Positions 42,410 to 51,201 are shown, numbered from the stretch's first letter. The stretch is 64,000 nt of DNA from Halorussus amylolyticus (GCF_004143485.2 NZ_ML974133.1:170990-234989); one strand, 5' to 3'. A program made the numbers and translations. Notes: generated from the sequence alone by a model not told the origin.

Positions 42410-44218
42410 CTACGAACCGAGTTCGTCGCCGACACGGCGTTCGAACTGCTCGCGAAACCGATGGCTCGACTCCGAATCCGTGACGACTTCGACCACCTGG
42501 GTCCCCTCGCTCTCGACCGACTCGCCGAACGCCGACCGGAAATCGGACAGGTCCGCGACGCGCTCGAAATCGAAGCCGTAGAGGTCGCCGGTCGGTTCGA
42601 AGTCGAGACCGTGAGGTGTGCGGAACTGGTCGGTGAACGGGGGTTCGAACTCCTCGATGGGGAGCATGTGGAAGATGCCGCCGCCGTCGTTGTTCACCAC
42701 CACGATGGTCGCGTCCACGTCGCACCGCAAAATCGCGAGCAGGCCGTTCATGTCGTGGTAGTACGCCAGGTCGCCGGTCACGACGACCAGCGGGTCGTCG
42801 GTGGCGCTCCCCGAGCCGAGGCCCGTGCTGGTGATGCCGTCGATGCCGCTCGCGCCCCGGTTTCCGAGGACCGAGAGGTCGGCCTCGCGGGGGCGGCCGA
42901 ACCGGTCCAAATCCCGGACCGGCATGCTGTTCGACACCATCACGGTCGCGGGGTCGGGGGCGTCCTCGGCGACCGCCGAGAGGACGCCGCCCTCGAACAG
43001 GCGGTCGTCGCGGGCGTCCGCGACGAGGTCCCAGTACCGGCGCTCGGCGTCGGCGAATCGGTCGCGCCACGCCACTCTTTCAGTTTCGCCTCCCGAATCG
43101 GGAGAACCGAGACCCGACGCGATTTGCCGAGCAAATCGCGTCGGGTCGGCGACGAGCAGGTCGGTCGCGGTGAACGTCGCCTCTCGCCACCCGCCCGCGG
43201 GGTCCACGAGGAACTGCCGGGCGTCCGAGGCTTCGAGGTACTGCCGGAGGACCTTCGAGGTCGGAGACGCACCGAACCGAATCACGACCTCGGGGTCGGG
43301 CCACGACTCGGCGACTGCGCCGAGGTAGCCGTCGTAGCCTCCGACGACGAGCGCGCTAGCGGTGCCAGCGCGCTCGTCGTCAGCGAACTGGAGCGTGGTG
43401 TGTCCGAACCGGTGGCCCGAGAGCGGGTCGGCGAGGACCGGAAAGCCGGTCGCTTTTGCGAGCAACGCGAGCGCGTCGCGGGAGGGCGTGGGCGCGTTCG
43501 CGGGACCGACGACGACGAGACCGCGTTCGGCCGCCGAAACCGCCTCTCGAACTCGGCGAATCTGCGATTCGCCGAGTTCCGAGCGGCCCTGGCCGGTTTT
43601 GACAAACGGCCCTTCTCGGCCCTCGGCGGCTAGCGGATTCTCGTCGGCGAATCCTTCGGGCACGTCGCCCGGCACCTCGGTCGGTTCGAGCGGTTTGCGA
43701 AACGGGACGTTGAGGTGGACCGGTCCGGGCGGAGTGCCGGTCGCCGACGCCACCGCCCGGGCCGCGGTCGTCCGGAGCGACCGGAGCTTTCGGGCGTCGG
43801 CTTCGGGTTCGGGGAGTTCGGCGTACCACCGAACCGAGTCGCCGTAGAGCTTCTGCTGGTCGATGGTCTGATTCGCGCCCGAATCCCGAAGTTCGTGGGG
43901 CCGGTCGGCGGTGAGGACGAGCATCGGAACGCGGGCCTGACTCGCCTCGATGACGGCGGGGTGGAAGTTCGCCGCGGCGGTTCCGGAGGTGCAGACCAGC
44001 GGCGTCGGCTTTCCGGTTCGCTTGGCCCGACCGAGCGCGAAGAACGCCGCCGAACGCTCGTCAAGGTGCGAGAACACCCGAACGTCGCTCTCGGCGAACG
44101 CGACCGTGAGCGGCGTCGAGCGACTTCCGGGCGCGATGCAGACCGCGTCGATTCCGGTGGCTTCGAGTTCGGCGACGAGGGTGCGCGCCCAGAGCGTGTT
44201 TCGGTTCGGGGCCGTCAT
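42410..44218 (-). CDS. menD: SEPHCHC synthase (thiamine-diphosphate enzyme)
   Basis: The protein is 602 residues. Features of MenD are GSRSTPLTVAFAE, the ThDP-activating Glu region SGTAAANFHPAVIEASQARVP, and the ThDP-Mg motif GDLAYYHDMNGLLA followed by VVVNNDGGGIFHMLP. It joins isochorismate and 2-oxoglutarate. It overlaps menF by four bases. Two perfect hairpins (43111-43147, 43343-43381) lie inside the coding sequence in the middle domain; the first encodes TRFARQIASGLGSPDSGG, a stretch longer than usual. Confidence 0.93.
   Translation of the reverse strand: MTAPNRNTLWARTLVAELEATGIDAVCIAPGSRSTPLTVAFAESDVRVFSHLDERSAAFFALGRAKRTGKPTPLVCTSGTAAANFHPAVIEASQARVPMLVLTADRPHELRDSGANQTIDQQKLYGDSVRWYAELPEPEADARKLRSLRTTAARAVASATGTPPGPVHLNVPFRKPLEPTEVPGDVPEGFADENPLAAEGREGPFVKTGQGRSELGESQIRRVREAVSAAERGLVVVGPANAPTPSRDALALLAKATGFPVLADPLSGHRFGHTTLQFADDERAGTASALVVGGYDGYLGAVAESWPDPEVVIRFGASPTSKVLRQYLEASDARQFLVDPAGGWREATFTATDLLVADPTRFARQIASGLGSPDSGGETERVAWRDRFADAERRYWDLVADARDDRLFEGGVLSAVAEDAPDPATVMVSNSMPVRDLDRFGRPREADLSVLGNRGASGIDGITSTGLGSGSATDDPLVVVTGDLAYYHDMNGLLAILRCDVDATIVVVNNDGGGIFHMLPIEEFEPPFTDQFRTPHGLDFEPTGDLYGFDFERVADLSDFRSAFGESVESEGTQVVEVVTDSESSHRFREQFERRVGDELGS
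43111..43147. repeat. perfect 17-bp hairpin inside menD
   Basis: Arms 43111-43127 and 43131-43147 are perfect reverse complements (GACCCGACGCGATTTGC on the left) with loop CGA. A second minor dyad, CTCCCGA/TCGGGAG, lies just upstream at 43090-43104. Confidence 0.9.
43343..43381. repeat. perfect 15-bp inverted repeat inside menD
   Basis: Arms 43343-43357 and 43367-43381 (GACGACGAGCGCGCT on the left) surround a 9-nt loop. It is in the coding sequence for the middle domain. Confidence 0.85.
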
Positions 44219-45546
44219 CGCTGTAGCTCGTCCAGAATCGGTCGGTACTTGAGCTGGACCTCCTCGTACTCGGCGTCGGGGTCGCTGTCGGCGACGATGC
44301 CGTTGCCAGCGAACAGAGTCGCGCGGTCGCCCGCCGCGACACCCGACCGAATTCCGACCGCGAAGGTGCCGTCTCCCTCGGCGTCGAACCATCCGACCGG
44401 CGCGGCGTACCACCCGCGGTCGAAGCTCTCCACGTCCCGAATCGTCCGCAGGGCCTCGTCCAAGGGGAGGCCGCCGACTGCGGGGGTCGGGTGGAGCGCC
44501 TCCGCGACCGAGAGGACGTGACCGTCGTCGGGGAATTCGGCCTCGATGGGCGTCCAGAGGTGCTGGATGTTCGCTAGCTTCCGGACCTGTCGGTCGCCGA
44601 CCCGGACCTCGCCCGAGAGGGGCGCGAGCTGGTCGCGGATAGTCTCGACCACGAGCTCGTGTTCGTGGCGCATCTTCTCGCTGTCCCGGAGGTCGGCTTC
44701 GAGTCGCTGGTCCTCCTCGTCGGTGTCACCGCGCGCGACCGACGCCGCGAGCGCGTCGGTCTCGACGGTCCGCCCGCGGAGCGTGGCGAGTCGCTCGGGA
44801 GTCGCGCCGAAGAAGCCCGCGTCGGCGGTCGGTTCGAACAGGAACCGGAAACAGTCGGGGTACGACTCGCCGAGGCGGTCGAGCAGGTCGGGAATCGACA
44901 CCGGGGCGTCGAGGTCGGCCGCGAGCGCCTGTGCCAGCGTGACCTTCCGGAGGTCGCCGCGCTCGATTCGCTCGACCGCGCCGCGGACCTGTTCGGCCCA
45001 CTCCTCGCGGGTGGTCGTCGGCTCGGTTCGCAGGACGCTCGGCACGCGACCCCGCGGCGCGTCGTCGGCCACGCTCCCGGCGACCCCGGCGAGGTCGGCT
45101 TCGACGCCCTCGGGGTCGGCGTCTCGGGCCGTGACCGTCAGCCACGTCTCGCCGTCGGCGCGGGTGAGCTGGCTTCGAGGAAGCACGAACTCGGCACCGG
45201 GGAAGCCCTGCCACGGGGGCGCGGCGTCGTGGTCGTCGTGGAACGAGAAGCCGCCGAACAGTCGGGGGCGGGCGACCGCCGGGCCGTCGTAGTCCAGCCC
45301 CGAAAAGAGGTCGGCAGCGCTCTCGCGGACGGTCTCGAAACGGTCCGAACCGGTCGCGGTGATGCGGGCCGCGCGACCCCCGCCCGCGAACTCCGGGCCG
45401 TAGGGGCTGGTCCAGTAGATTCGCGGGGCGTCGCGTCCGGCGAGAAACGACCGCGCGGCGCAGTCCGGTAGTTTGCAGGCTCGACTCACGAGGGTGGAGC
45501 CGGTCGGTTCGGCCGACACCTGTCCATCGCGGGGCGATGACTCCAT
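44215..45546 (-). CDS. menF: isochorismate synthase
   Basis: The protein is 443 residues. The chorismate-binding core is complete: LRKVTLAQALAADLD, FFGATPERLATLRGRTVETDALAAS, KMRHEHELVVETIRDQL, HLWTPIEAEF and LHPTPAVGGLP. The C-terminal GIRSGVAAGDRATLFAGNGIVADSDPDAEYEEV holds the Mg-binding Glu residues. It commits chorismate to menaquinone. It is upstream of and overlapping with menD; together they form the first operon of the men cluster. Confidence 0.94.
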   Translation of the reverse strand: MESSPRDGQVSAEPTGSTLVSRACKLPDCAARSFLAGRDAPRIYWTSPYGPEFAGGGRAARITATGSDRFETVRESAADLFSGLDYDGPAVARPRLFGGFSFHDDHDAAPPWQGFPGAEFVLPRSQLTRADGETWLTVTARDADPEGVEADLAGVAGSVADDAPRGRVPSVLRTEPTTTREEWAEQVRGAVERIERGDLRKVTLAQALAADLDAPVSIPDLLDRLGESYPDCFRFLFEPTADAGFFGATPERLATLRGRTVETDALAASVARGDTDEEDQRLEADLRDSEKMRHEHELVVETIRDQLAPLSGEVRVGDRQVRKLANIQHLWTPIEAEFPDDGHVLSVAEALHPTPAVGGLPLDEALRTIRDVESFDRGWYAAPVGWFDAEGDGTFAVGIRSGVAAGDRATLFAGNGIVADSDPDAEYEEVQLKYRPILDELQR

Positions 45547-45578
45547 TCAGTCGCACTCGGGGGCGGGAACCCTTCAGT

Positions 45579-46175
45579 CTAACTGTATCGCTCCTCGTTC
45601 CACGGATTCGCCGTGTTCGAGTAGCCGCGCTTCTCCCAGTAGCCGCGCTCGGGTTCGGTGAGGAACTCGACGCCGTCCACCCACTTCGCGCCCTTGTAGG
45701 CGTACTTGTGGGGTGTCACCACCCGCAGGGGGCCGCCGTGTTCGCGCGGAAGCGAGTCGCCGTCGAACTCGTAGGCGAACAGCACCTCCTCGCGCATGCA
45801 CGCGTCGAGCGGGAGGTTCGTGGTGTAGCCGTCGAGCGCGGAGAACATGACGTGAACCACGTCGTCTTCGACTCCGGCCATCTCGGCGAGGTCGAGGAAG
45901 GTAACGCCCGTAAATTCGCAGTCGAACTTGCTCCACCCGGTCACGCAGTGGAAGTCCTGCGTCTGAGTCTCCGCGGGGAGGTCGAGGAAGTCGTCCCACG
46001 AGAACGCGAGGTCGTCTTCGACCGCGCCCGAAACCGTGAACTCCCACGTCTCGGGGTCCCAGTCGGGCGTGTCGCCCTTCGAGAGGACCGGAAACTTGGT
46101 GGTCTCTCGCTGGCCCGGCGGGAGTCGGTCGCCGTCGAACTCCTCGTGGAGGTCGGTTACGTCCGTGGCGGTCAT
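45579..46175 (-). CDS. molybdopterin-dependent oxidoreductase (sulfite oxidase/YedY-like)
   Basis: The protein is 198 residues and corresponds to the Mo-cofactor domain of the sulfite oxidase family. The Mo-ligating Cys is expected in DFHCVTGWSKFDCEFTGV, and HGGPLRVVTPHKYAYKGAKWVDGVEF binds the pterin phosphate. It lacks a signal peptide and the dimerisation domain of sulfite oxidase, so it is probably cytoplasmic. The redox partner and substrate are unknown; methionine sulfoxide or another S/N-oxide is possible by analogy to MsrP. Confidence 0.85.
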   Translation of the reverse strand: MTATDVTDLHEEFDGDRLPPGQRETTKFPVLSKGDTPDWDPETWEFTVSGAVEDDLAFSWDDFLDLPAETQTQDFHCVTGWSKFDCEFTGVTFLDLAEMAGVEDDVVHVMFSALDGYTTNLPLDACMREEVLFAYEFDGDSLPREHGGPLRVVTPHKYAYKGAKWVDGVEFLTEPERGYWEKRGYSNTANPWNEERYS

Positions 46176-46371
46176 GTGGTCGAATCGGTCGGCGAGTAAA
46201 GTAGGTGTGTCGAATCCGGCTCGATTCGGGCGTTTCGGGCGACGGGAGCCGATTCTAACGTCGCCTTTCCGTGGAGGTAACGCGCGTTACCGCGGGGGAT
46301 TCGCAGGTATCGGACGGTACTTGGGAGCATCGACTGAATAACAAAGGCGTGGCTGGCCCAAGATAGCCCGC

Positions 46372-46659
46372 ATGGCGATGAAACAACAGCAACAAACCGG
46401 TAGCGAGGCGGCCATGGAGGCGGCCGAGGAGACGAGCACCGACATCGCGGTCATCGCGTCCGCGGCGTCGGTCGCGCTGTCGTGGTATCAGTTCTTCGTT
46501 CGGGGCGACCGAGAGATGGGACTGTTCGTCGGGCTGTGGCCGCCCACGATACTCGCGTTCGCGAGCTACTACAACCAACGGCGAATCGAGGAAGCGGTCA
46601 AATCCGTCGGTCCGAGCCGAATCAGAGAGTCGATAGAAGGGATGCTCAGTAGCCGATAA
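46372..46659 (+). CDS. small haloarchaeal membrane protein
   Basis: The protein is 95 residues. After a Gln/Glu-rich start it has two hydrophobic stretches (DIAVIASAASVALSWYQFFV and MGLFVGLWPPTILAFASYY), the second followed by a basic helix (NQRRIEEAVKSVGPSRIRESIE). No known domain. A start at 46378 is also possible. It stands between the Mo-enzyme and the ribbon-helix-helix gene. Confidence 0.65.
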   Translation: MAMKQQQQTGSEAAMEAAEETSTDIAVIASAASVALSWYQFFVRGDREMGLFVGLWPPTILAFASYYNQRRIEEAVKSVGPSRIRESIEGMLSSR

Positions 46660-46863
46660 TCGGCTCAAAACCGCTTTTTAGTCCATTTTTCGCGGGGTAA
46701 TCGTGCGTTTATCGTCGTCACGCGGGAACTACAATTGTCGAATAGCCAGTCGTCGTTTTTATTGTAGGAAGCTATTTTTCCGAAGACTGCAGAGATGTTT
46801 TCACATTGGCGTACACTCCCCGTCAGACTTAAGAACACCCCTCTCGAAGCCACCAATGTTCCA

Positions 46864-47082
46864 ATGCCGAAGGTAGAGATAACTATCCCGGAGCATCTCG
46901 AAATGCAGATCGCCCAGATGGTCGAACAGGGCGAGTTCGTCAATCGCGAAGAAGCAATCGAGGACCTCCTCTCGACCGGTCTGAAAGCCTACAAAACGAG
47001 CGGCCCGATGGACGACGACGACCGCGAACCCGGATTCGAAGACGAGGGAATGATGGGCCACGAGGACGAATACGTCTTCTAA
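46864..47082 (+). CDS. ribbon-helix-helix regulator (CopG-like)
   Basis: The protein is 72 residues. VEITIPEHLEMQIAQMVEQGEFVNREEAIEDLLSTGLKAY is a ribbon-helix-helix domain with the beta strand at residues 4-8, which would bind DNA as a dimer. The C-terminal tail (PGFEDEGMMGHEDEYVF) is strongly conserved in the haloarchaeal family. ATG 46864 is selected by domain start and a TTAAG box about 30 bp upstream. A T5 run (47091-47095) follows the stop. Target unknown. Confidence 0.85.
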   Translation: MPKVEITIPEHLEMQIAQMVEQGEFVNREEAIEDLLSTGLKAYKTSGPMDDDDREPGFEDEGMMGHEDEYVF

Positions 47083-47090
47083 TCGCCCCG

Positions 47091-47095
47091 TTTTT
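47091..47095 (+). terminator. poly-T terminator after ribbon-helix-helix gene
   Basis: Five T follow the stop by 8 bp. Such short T-runs are the main archaeal terminator signal. Confidence 0.45.
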
Positions 47096-47150
47096 CCCGT
47101 GTGAACCGTTCTCAGAAACCCTTAAACCGAATACTTCCCTACCCACGTTC

Positions 47151-47429
47151 ATGCACAAAGACGAACTTCTCGAACTCCACGAGGAGATGGTCCTCATCAT
47201 GGAGTACTTTCAGGACCGCGAGAGCGTAACCGACGGCCTGTTCGACCCCTACGAACAGCTCGACGTGGACCCTTCGCACGTCCACAAATCCAAGAGCGAG
47301 CACAAGCACGCCGTGTTCGTCCTCGGCAACGCGCTCGCCACCGCGATGAGCGACGACGAGTTCAGCGAGGCGGGCCGCATCGGCAAGCGGATGCAGGAAC
47401 TCGCCGACGACGCGGAATCTAAAATCTGA
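47151..47429 (+). CDS. UPF0058 family protein
   Basis: The protein is 92 residues. It starts MHKDELLELHEEMVLIMEYF and carries HVHKSKSEHKHAVFVLGNALATAMSDDEF, the diagnostic region of UPF0058, a small helical protein common in Euryarchaeota. The His-rich HVHKSKSEHKH might bind metal, but no function is known. A T5 run (47436-47440) lies 7 bp past the stop, inside the first arm of the large inverted repeat. Confidence 0.88.
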   Translation: MHKDELLELHEEMVLIMEYFQDRESVTDGLFDPYEQLDVDPSHVHKSKSEHKHAVFVLGNALATAMSDDEFSEAGRIGKRMQELADDAESKI

Positions 47430-47432
47430 GAC

Positions 47433-47869
47433 CACTTTTTGCTGCACTCAGGACCGGCGAGCCGCAGGCTCGCCGGTCCTTCGCTGGCAAAAACTTGGGG
47501 AAAAAACACGGCGTCACCTCCTCGATTGCAAAGGAGGCGGCGAAGCCGCCTCCTTTGCGCTCTCGAAGGTTCCTTGGTCCGCTCGCTCACGTTCGCTCCC
47601 TCGCGGTGGATTTTCGTGTGCCAGCGTGGAACGATTCACCGGCCGAGACGGGAGATTGTTTCGGTAGGCGCGCCTTTCCTCTGCGGTGAGTACGAGTGAT
47701 TGTACCGCGACGAGCAGAGCGAGGAGCGGACCAAGGAACCTTCGAGGGAAGCGAGTGCGGCGGCGAAGCCGCCGCACTCTGCGACCGAGGAGGTGACGCC
47801 GGTTTTTGATCAACCTTTTGCCAGCGCCGCCGCACCTTCGGTGCGGCAAGCGCAGCAAAAGGTTGGGCC
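47433..47869. repeat. large inverted duplication with covarying internal hairpins
   Basis: Arm L (47433-47590) and arm R (47715-47869, inverted) share blocks CTCGAAGGTTCCTTGGTCCG, GGCGTCACCTCCTCG, TTTTGCTGC and CGCTGGCAAAA in the same order. Between these blocks each arm has two hairpins whose sequences differ although pairing is kept: 47450-47480 (14-bp stem) and 47528-47558 (14-bp stem) in L; 47754-47778 (11-bp) and 47829-47847 (8-bp) in R. The 124-bp centre is unique. It fills the space between the UPF0058 gene and the 761-aa gene. Confidence 0.85.
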
Positions 47870-47905
47870 GCAAGTTATTTAGAAGGGCTTTGGCTTCACC
47901 GTAAT

Positions 47906-50191
47906 ATGGAAACGCGCACGGTCGAGCAGGTCGAAGGCTGGAAGTCCCGTCCGTTCACGGGCGGGTACGCTGGCCTGCGCGAACTCTCAGACGGGGAGTT
48001 CTCGGGGGCAGTTCGAGCGGGTGGGGCGTGGCTGTTCATGTTGAATGGGCGGGCAATCGGCATCCACGAGGGGAGTCTCGGCGACTTCGAGGACGCCGAG
48101 GGAACCGCCTACGCCGCGCCGCATCCGTCGCTCCCGCTCCTGTTCAGCATGCAGGAAACGGGTGGGGAAACGCGAGCAAAGTACTACACGAACGACACGC
48201 CGCTCTCGGAGGCGGACTCGACGCTCTCGAACGGCGGATTCACGGGCTACGTCGAACTCAGCGAGAACGTCCTGAGCGGGGACTACTACGTCGCCTACTA
48301 CGGCGGGCGCTCGATGAGCGTGGCGTTCGTCGGCGCGAGCGAGCAGGTCCTCTCGGGCGACGAGGCTTTCGAGCGCGCGGCCGACGAGGTCGGCATCTAC
48401 GAGGTCCGGGACGTCGATTTGGAAGTCATCGACCTTCCGGAACCCGAGGAGCCGGACCCCGAGCCTGCAGCCGGGAAATCCGACGACTCGACGCCCGACC
48501 CCGAATCGGAGCCATCCGAGCAGCAATCGGGCGGCGCGTCTGCAGGCCCGGCCGATTCCCAGGCCGAACCGACCGCCCGAACATCGGCCGAACCGACCGC
48601 CGACCCGCGGGCCGAACCGACCGCCGACCCGCGGGCCGAACCGACCGCCGATGCGACTGCGCGCGACGGTGCAGACCCGACCGACGACAGTCCGATGTCG
48701 AGCGTCACCGGAGCGAAAGCCGACGCCGAACCGCGGGCCGTCGAGGACTCCGAAACGGAGCCGAGCGACCAGTCGGAGGCCACCGACCCGACGAGCGCCG
48801 AATCGAGTTCGCCCGCGGCCGAACCGACGGCCCGGGTGGACGCAGGGCGAAAGGCGGCCGCAGAAGTCGCGGTCGAATCGCCGTCCGAATCGTCGCGTGA
48901 GGCGACCGACCCTGCGGGCGTCACCGACCCGGACGCCGTGCCGGAGTCCGAAAGCGAGCAGACGACCGACGACGAGGGGATGTTCACCGAGGAGGCCGAG
49001 TGGCGCGAAGCCACGACTATCCCGTCGCTCGACCCCGACCGGACCGACAGCGACGACGACGCCGCGGGCGTGGCGCGTCGGCGCGAACAGCGCAGTTCGC
49101 AGTCAGCGGCCGCGGACGAGACGCCGACGAGCGAGTCACCCGTGAAACGCAGGTCGCAGACGGGTGCGAGCGGTCGGTCCGAGTCGAGTGGTCGGTCTTC
49201 CGCGCGAGGCCGAAACGGCGGAACGGCCGACCGGACCGCGAGCGGCGGTGCGTCGAGTAGCGAAGTCGCCGAGGCGAACGCGCGCGTCGAGGAACTCGAA
49301 TCACAGCTTCGAGAGCGCGAACAGCAGGTCGAGAAGTTGGAGAGCCACCTGTCGAAAGTCCAGTCCCAGCGCAACGAACTCAAACGCGAGCGCGACGCGC
49401 TCCGACAGGAGGTAGAGCGACTCGAAGCCGAGCTCGAATCCGCGGATTCGGATGCTGTGGGCGGGGCGACCAGGCGACTCGACCGGTCGCAGGCGTTCGA
49501 CGAGACGAACCTCTTCGTCCGATACCGCTCGAAGGGCGAGGCCACCCTCGACGACGCGGCTCGCGGGGAGGTCGAAGCCGACGACGTGAACGACAATCTC
49601 CGGCTCGAACACCACACGCAGTTCGAGGCCGACGACGTGGCGGTCGATGGCACGCCGTTCGAGGAGTTCCTCTCGGAGTCGTTCGAGTACCGATTCAGTT
49701 CGTGGGTGGTCCGCGAGCTGCTGTACGAAATTCGAGACACCGGGCATCGCGGACGGCTTCGAGGCCTCTACGAGGCGATTCCGAGAATCGACCGCGTGGA
49801 CCTCCACGGCTCGGTGAGTGCGGGGACCGACGCCGAGGACACCCGTCAGGCGTCGTTCGACGTCATCATGCGCGACAAAATGGGTAATCCGCTGGTGGTC
49901 GCCGACCTCAACGAGTCGCGCGACCCGACGACCGGTGAGATGATGGGCGCGCTCGTGGACTCGGCGTCGGACGTCTCGCAGGCCTACGACGACCTCGTGG
50001 GCGCGTTTCAGGTCACGGAGAGTTTCTTCGCGCCGGAGGCGCTCGAAACCACCGAGAACGCGACCAGCGGAGGGCTGTTGAGCCGTGAGAAGCGAGCGAG
50101 TTTCGTCAAACTCTCGCGGAAACGCGGGTTCCACCTCTGTCTGGTAGAATCACGCAGCGGCGGCTTCCATCTGAACGTTCCGGAGCTTTAG
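47906..50191 (+). CDS. 761-residue haloarchaeal protein: globular ends, disordered middle, coiled coil
   Basis: About 1-180 form a beta-rich domain (WKSRPFTGGYAGLRELSDGE, SGDYYVAYYGGRSMSVAFVG). About 185-455 are acidic and Ser/Thr/Pro-rich, with a 24-bp tandem repeat coding AEPTADPR. About 455-520 are a coiled coil (LESQLREREQQVEKLESHLS). About 530-761 are a second globular domain (FVRYRSKGEATLDDAARGEV, FSSWVVRELLYEIRDTG). No membrane segment. It is like other haloarchaeal proteins of unknown function (DUF7527-type). Promoter: GTTATTTAG about 30 bp upstream, right after the inverted duplication. It is convergent with the small winged-helix gene, overlapping it by 4 bp. Confidence 0.75.
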   Translation: METRTVEQVEGWKSRPFTGGYAGLRELSDGEFSGAVRAGGAWLFMLNGRAIGIHEGSLGDFEDAEGTAYAAPHPSLPLLFSMQETGGETRAKYYTNDTPLSEADSTLSNGGFTGYVELSENVLSGDYYVAYYGGRSMSVAFVGASEQVLSGDEAFERAADEVGIYEVRDVDLEVIDLPEPEEPDPEPAAGKSDDSTPDPESEPSEQQSGGASAGPADSQAEPTARTSAEPTADPRAEPTADPRAEPTADATARDGADPTDDSPMSSVTGAKADAEPRAVEDSETEPSDQSEATDPTSAESSSPAAEPTARVDAGRKAAAEVAVESPSESSREATDPAGVTDPDAVPESESEQTTDDEGMFTEEAEWREATTIPSLDPDRTDSDDDAAGVARRREQRSSQSAAADETPTSESPVKRRSQTGASGRSESSGRSSARGRNGGTADRTASGGASSSEVAEANARVEELESQLREREQQVEKLESHLSKVQSQRNELKRERDALRQEVERLEAELESADSDAVGGATRRLDRSQAFDETNLFVRYRSKGEATLDDAARGEVEADDVNDNLRLEHHTQFEADDVAVDGTPFEEFLSESFEYRFSSWVVRELLYEIRDTGHRGRLRGLYEAIPRIDRVDLHGSVSAGTDAEDTRQASFDVIMRDKMGNPLVVADLNESRDPTTGEMMGALVDSASDVSQAYDDLVGAFQVTESFFAPEALETTENATSGGLLSREKRASFVKLSRKRGFHLCLVESRSGGFHLNVPEL
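48587..48651. repeat. 24-bp tandem repeat in the 761-aa gene
   Basis: GCCGAACCGACCGCCGACCC-GCGG occurs twice exactly (48587-48610, 48611-48634) and partly a third time. It codes Ala-Glu-Pro-Thr-Ala-Asp-Pro-Arg in the disordered region. Confidence 0.85.
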
Positions 50192-50493
50192 CTTTCGGCT
50201 TCGGCCGTCTCGCTGATTTTCATCTCGTCGAGTTTCGCGGATATCTCGTCGATTTTGCCGTCGAGTTCGCCGACGAACTCGTCGGTTCGCTCGGTCGTAA
50301 TCGCACCTTGGCTCGACGGCTCGATGAGGTTCTCCTCTTCGAGGACCCGGAGCGAGTACCGAACCTTGTGGTGGGGGTAGCCCGTCTCGTTCGACATCTT
50401 CACGATGCCGATGGGTTCGCTTTCGATGACCATCCTCAGAACCTGAAGATGTCGTTCCAACATATCGACCTCTTTCTCAAGTCGGTCTATCAT
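50188..50493 (-). CDS. small winged-helix protein
   Basis: The protein is 101 residues. A coiled N terminus (RLEKEVDMLERHLQVLRMVI) is followed by a winged HTH (GIVKMSNETGYPHHKVRYSLRVLEEENLI), then EPSSQGAITTERTDEFVGELDGKIDEISAKLDEM. This looks like a haloarchaeal transcriptional regulator of the kind that controls its own promoter. A clear TATA box (CTTTTAAAAG, 50519-50528) fits a leaderless ATG at 50493. It overlaps the end of the 761-aa gene. Confidence 0.78.
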   Translation of the reverse strand: MIDRLEKEVDMLERHLQVLRMVIESEPIGIVKMSNETGYPHHKVRYSLRVLEEENLIEPSSQGAITTERTDEFVGELDGKIDEISAKLDEMKISETAEAES

Positions 50494-50518
50494 GGCATGT
50501 GTTAACTTGTCTTAGAGG

Positions 50519-50528
50519 CTTTTAAAAG
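50519..50528 (-). promoter_or_regulatory. TATA box of small winged-helix gene
   Basis: CTTTTAAAAG is a perfect palindrome 26-35 bp upstream of ATG 50493. Its symmetry would also suit binding of a dimeric regulator. Confidence 0.6.
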
Positions 50529-50653
50529 TTGTTGTCGGCCGGCGGCGTTTTCGACTTCAAACCGAGTATTTTGGATGCGAGTAGTTAACAGTTCTGGTCG
50601 GTCGTTGAGATATCCGACACGTTTCGCCTCGGCGATTCGGGGAACGACGTACC

Positions 50654-50669
50654 ATATATTTATTTTATT
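50654..50669 (+). promoter_or_regulatory. TATA region of membrane protein gene
   Basis: ATATATTTATTTTATT lies 23-38 bp before ATG 50692, in a leaderless-type arrangement. Confidence 0.6.
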
Positions 50670-50691
50670 CCCCATCCACGAACGAAACGAG

Positions 50692-51201
50692 ATGGCCGAC
50701 CGCCCCGGGAGACAGACGGACGCGGCGCGGAGTCGTCGCCGCAGAGGCTGGGACGGCGACAGCCTCGGCTCGATGGTCGAGAAGGACCGCGTAGGTGTGT
50801 TCCTCGACGACGTCGCGTACGTGTTCGCGGACGTGTCGATTTCGAGCATCCCGATTCTGTACGTCGTGCTGACGAACGCCTCGAACGAGTGGTACGGCGT
50901 CAAGGCGTCCGCGGCAGTCGCGTGGGCCGCTCTCGTCGTCGTCGGGACCCTGATTCGGGGCGGGTGGATTCGCCCGCTCGCGACCGACGCTCCCGGTTGG
51001 GTGTCGCTGGCTCCGTGGTTGCTCGCGTTTCGACTCGTCTACTTCAACGCGGCGTTGGCGCTCGCGGCCTACGGCGGCGGCGCGGTCAACGCGGCGTGGT
51101 CGTCGGGCGTATCGGTCGGCTTCGCGGCCGCCGTCGGGGCGCTCTCTGCCGGCGCGTTTCCGCGACTCGCCGAGGCGTTCTATCGGGGCGTCTCGAACTG
51201 A
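50692..51201 (+). CDS. haloarchaeal membrane protein of unknown function
   Basis: The protein is 169 residues. A basic N-terminal tail (ARSRRRRGWDGD) precedes about four hydrophobic helices: ISSIPILYVVLT, AAVAWAALVVVGTLI, LAPWLLAFRLVYFNAALALAA and VGFAAAVGALSAGAF. No known family. The ATG at 50692 is supported by the TATA region. The end of the gene runs directly into a 19-bp tandem duplication: the stop codon is in unit 1. Confidence 0.65.
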   Translation: MADRPGRQTDAARSRRRRGWDGDSLGSMVEKDRVGVFLDDVAYVFADVSISSIPILYVVLTNASNEWYGVKASAAVAWAALVVVGTLIRGGWIRPLATDAPGWVSLAPWLLAFRLVYFNAALALAAYGGGAVNAAWSSGVSVGFAAAVGALSAGAFPRLAEAFYRGVSN

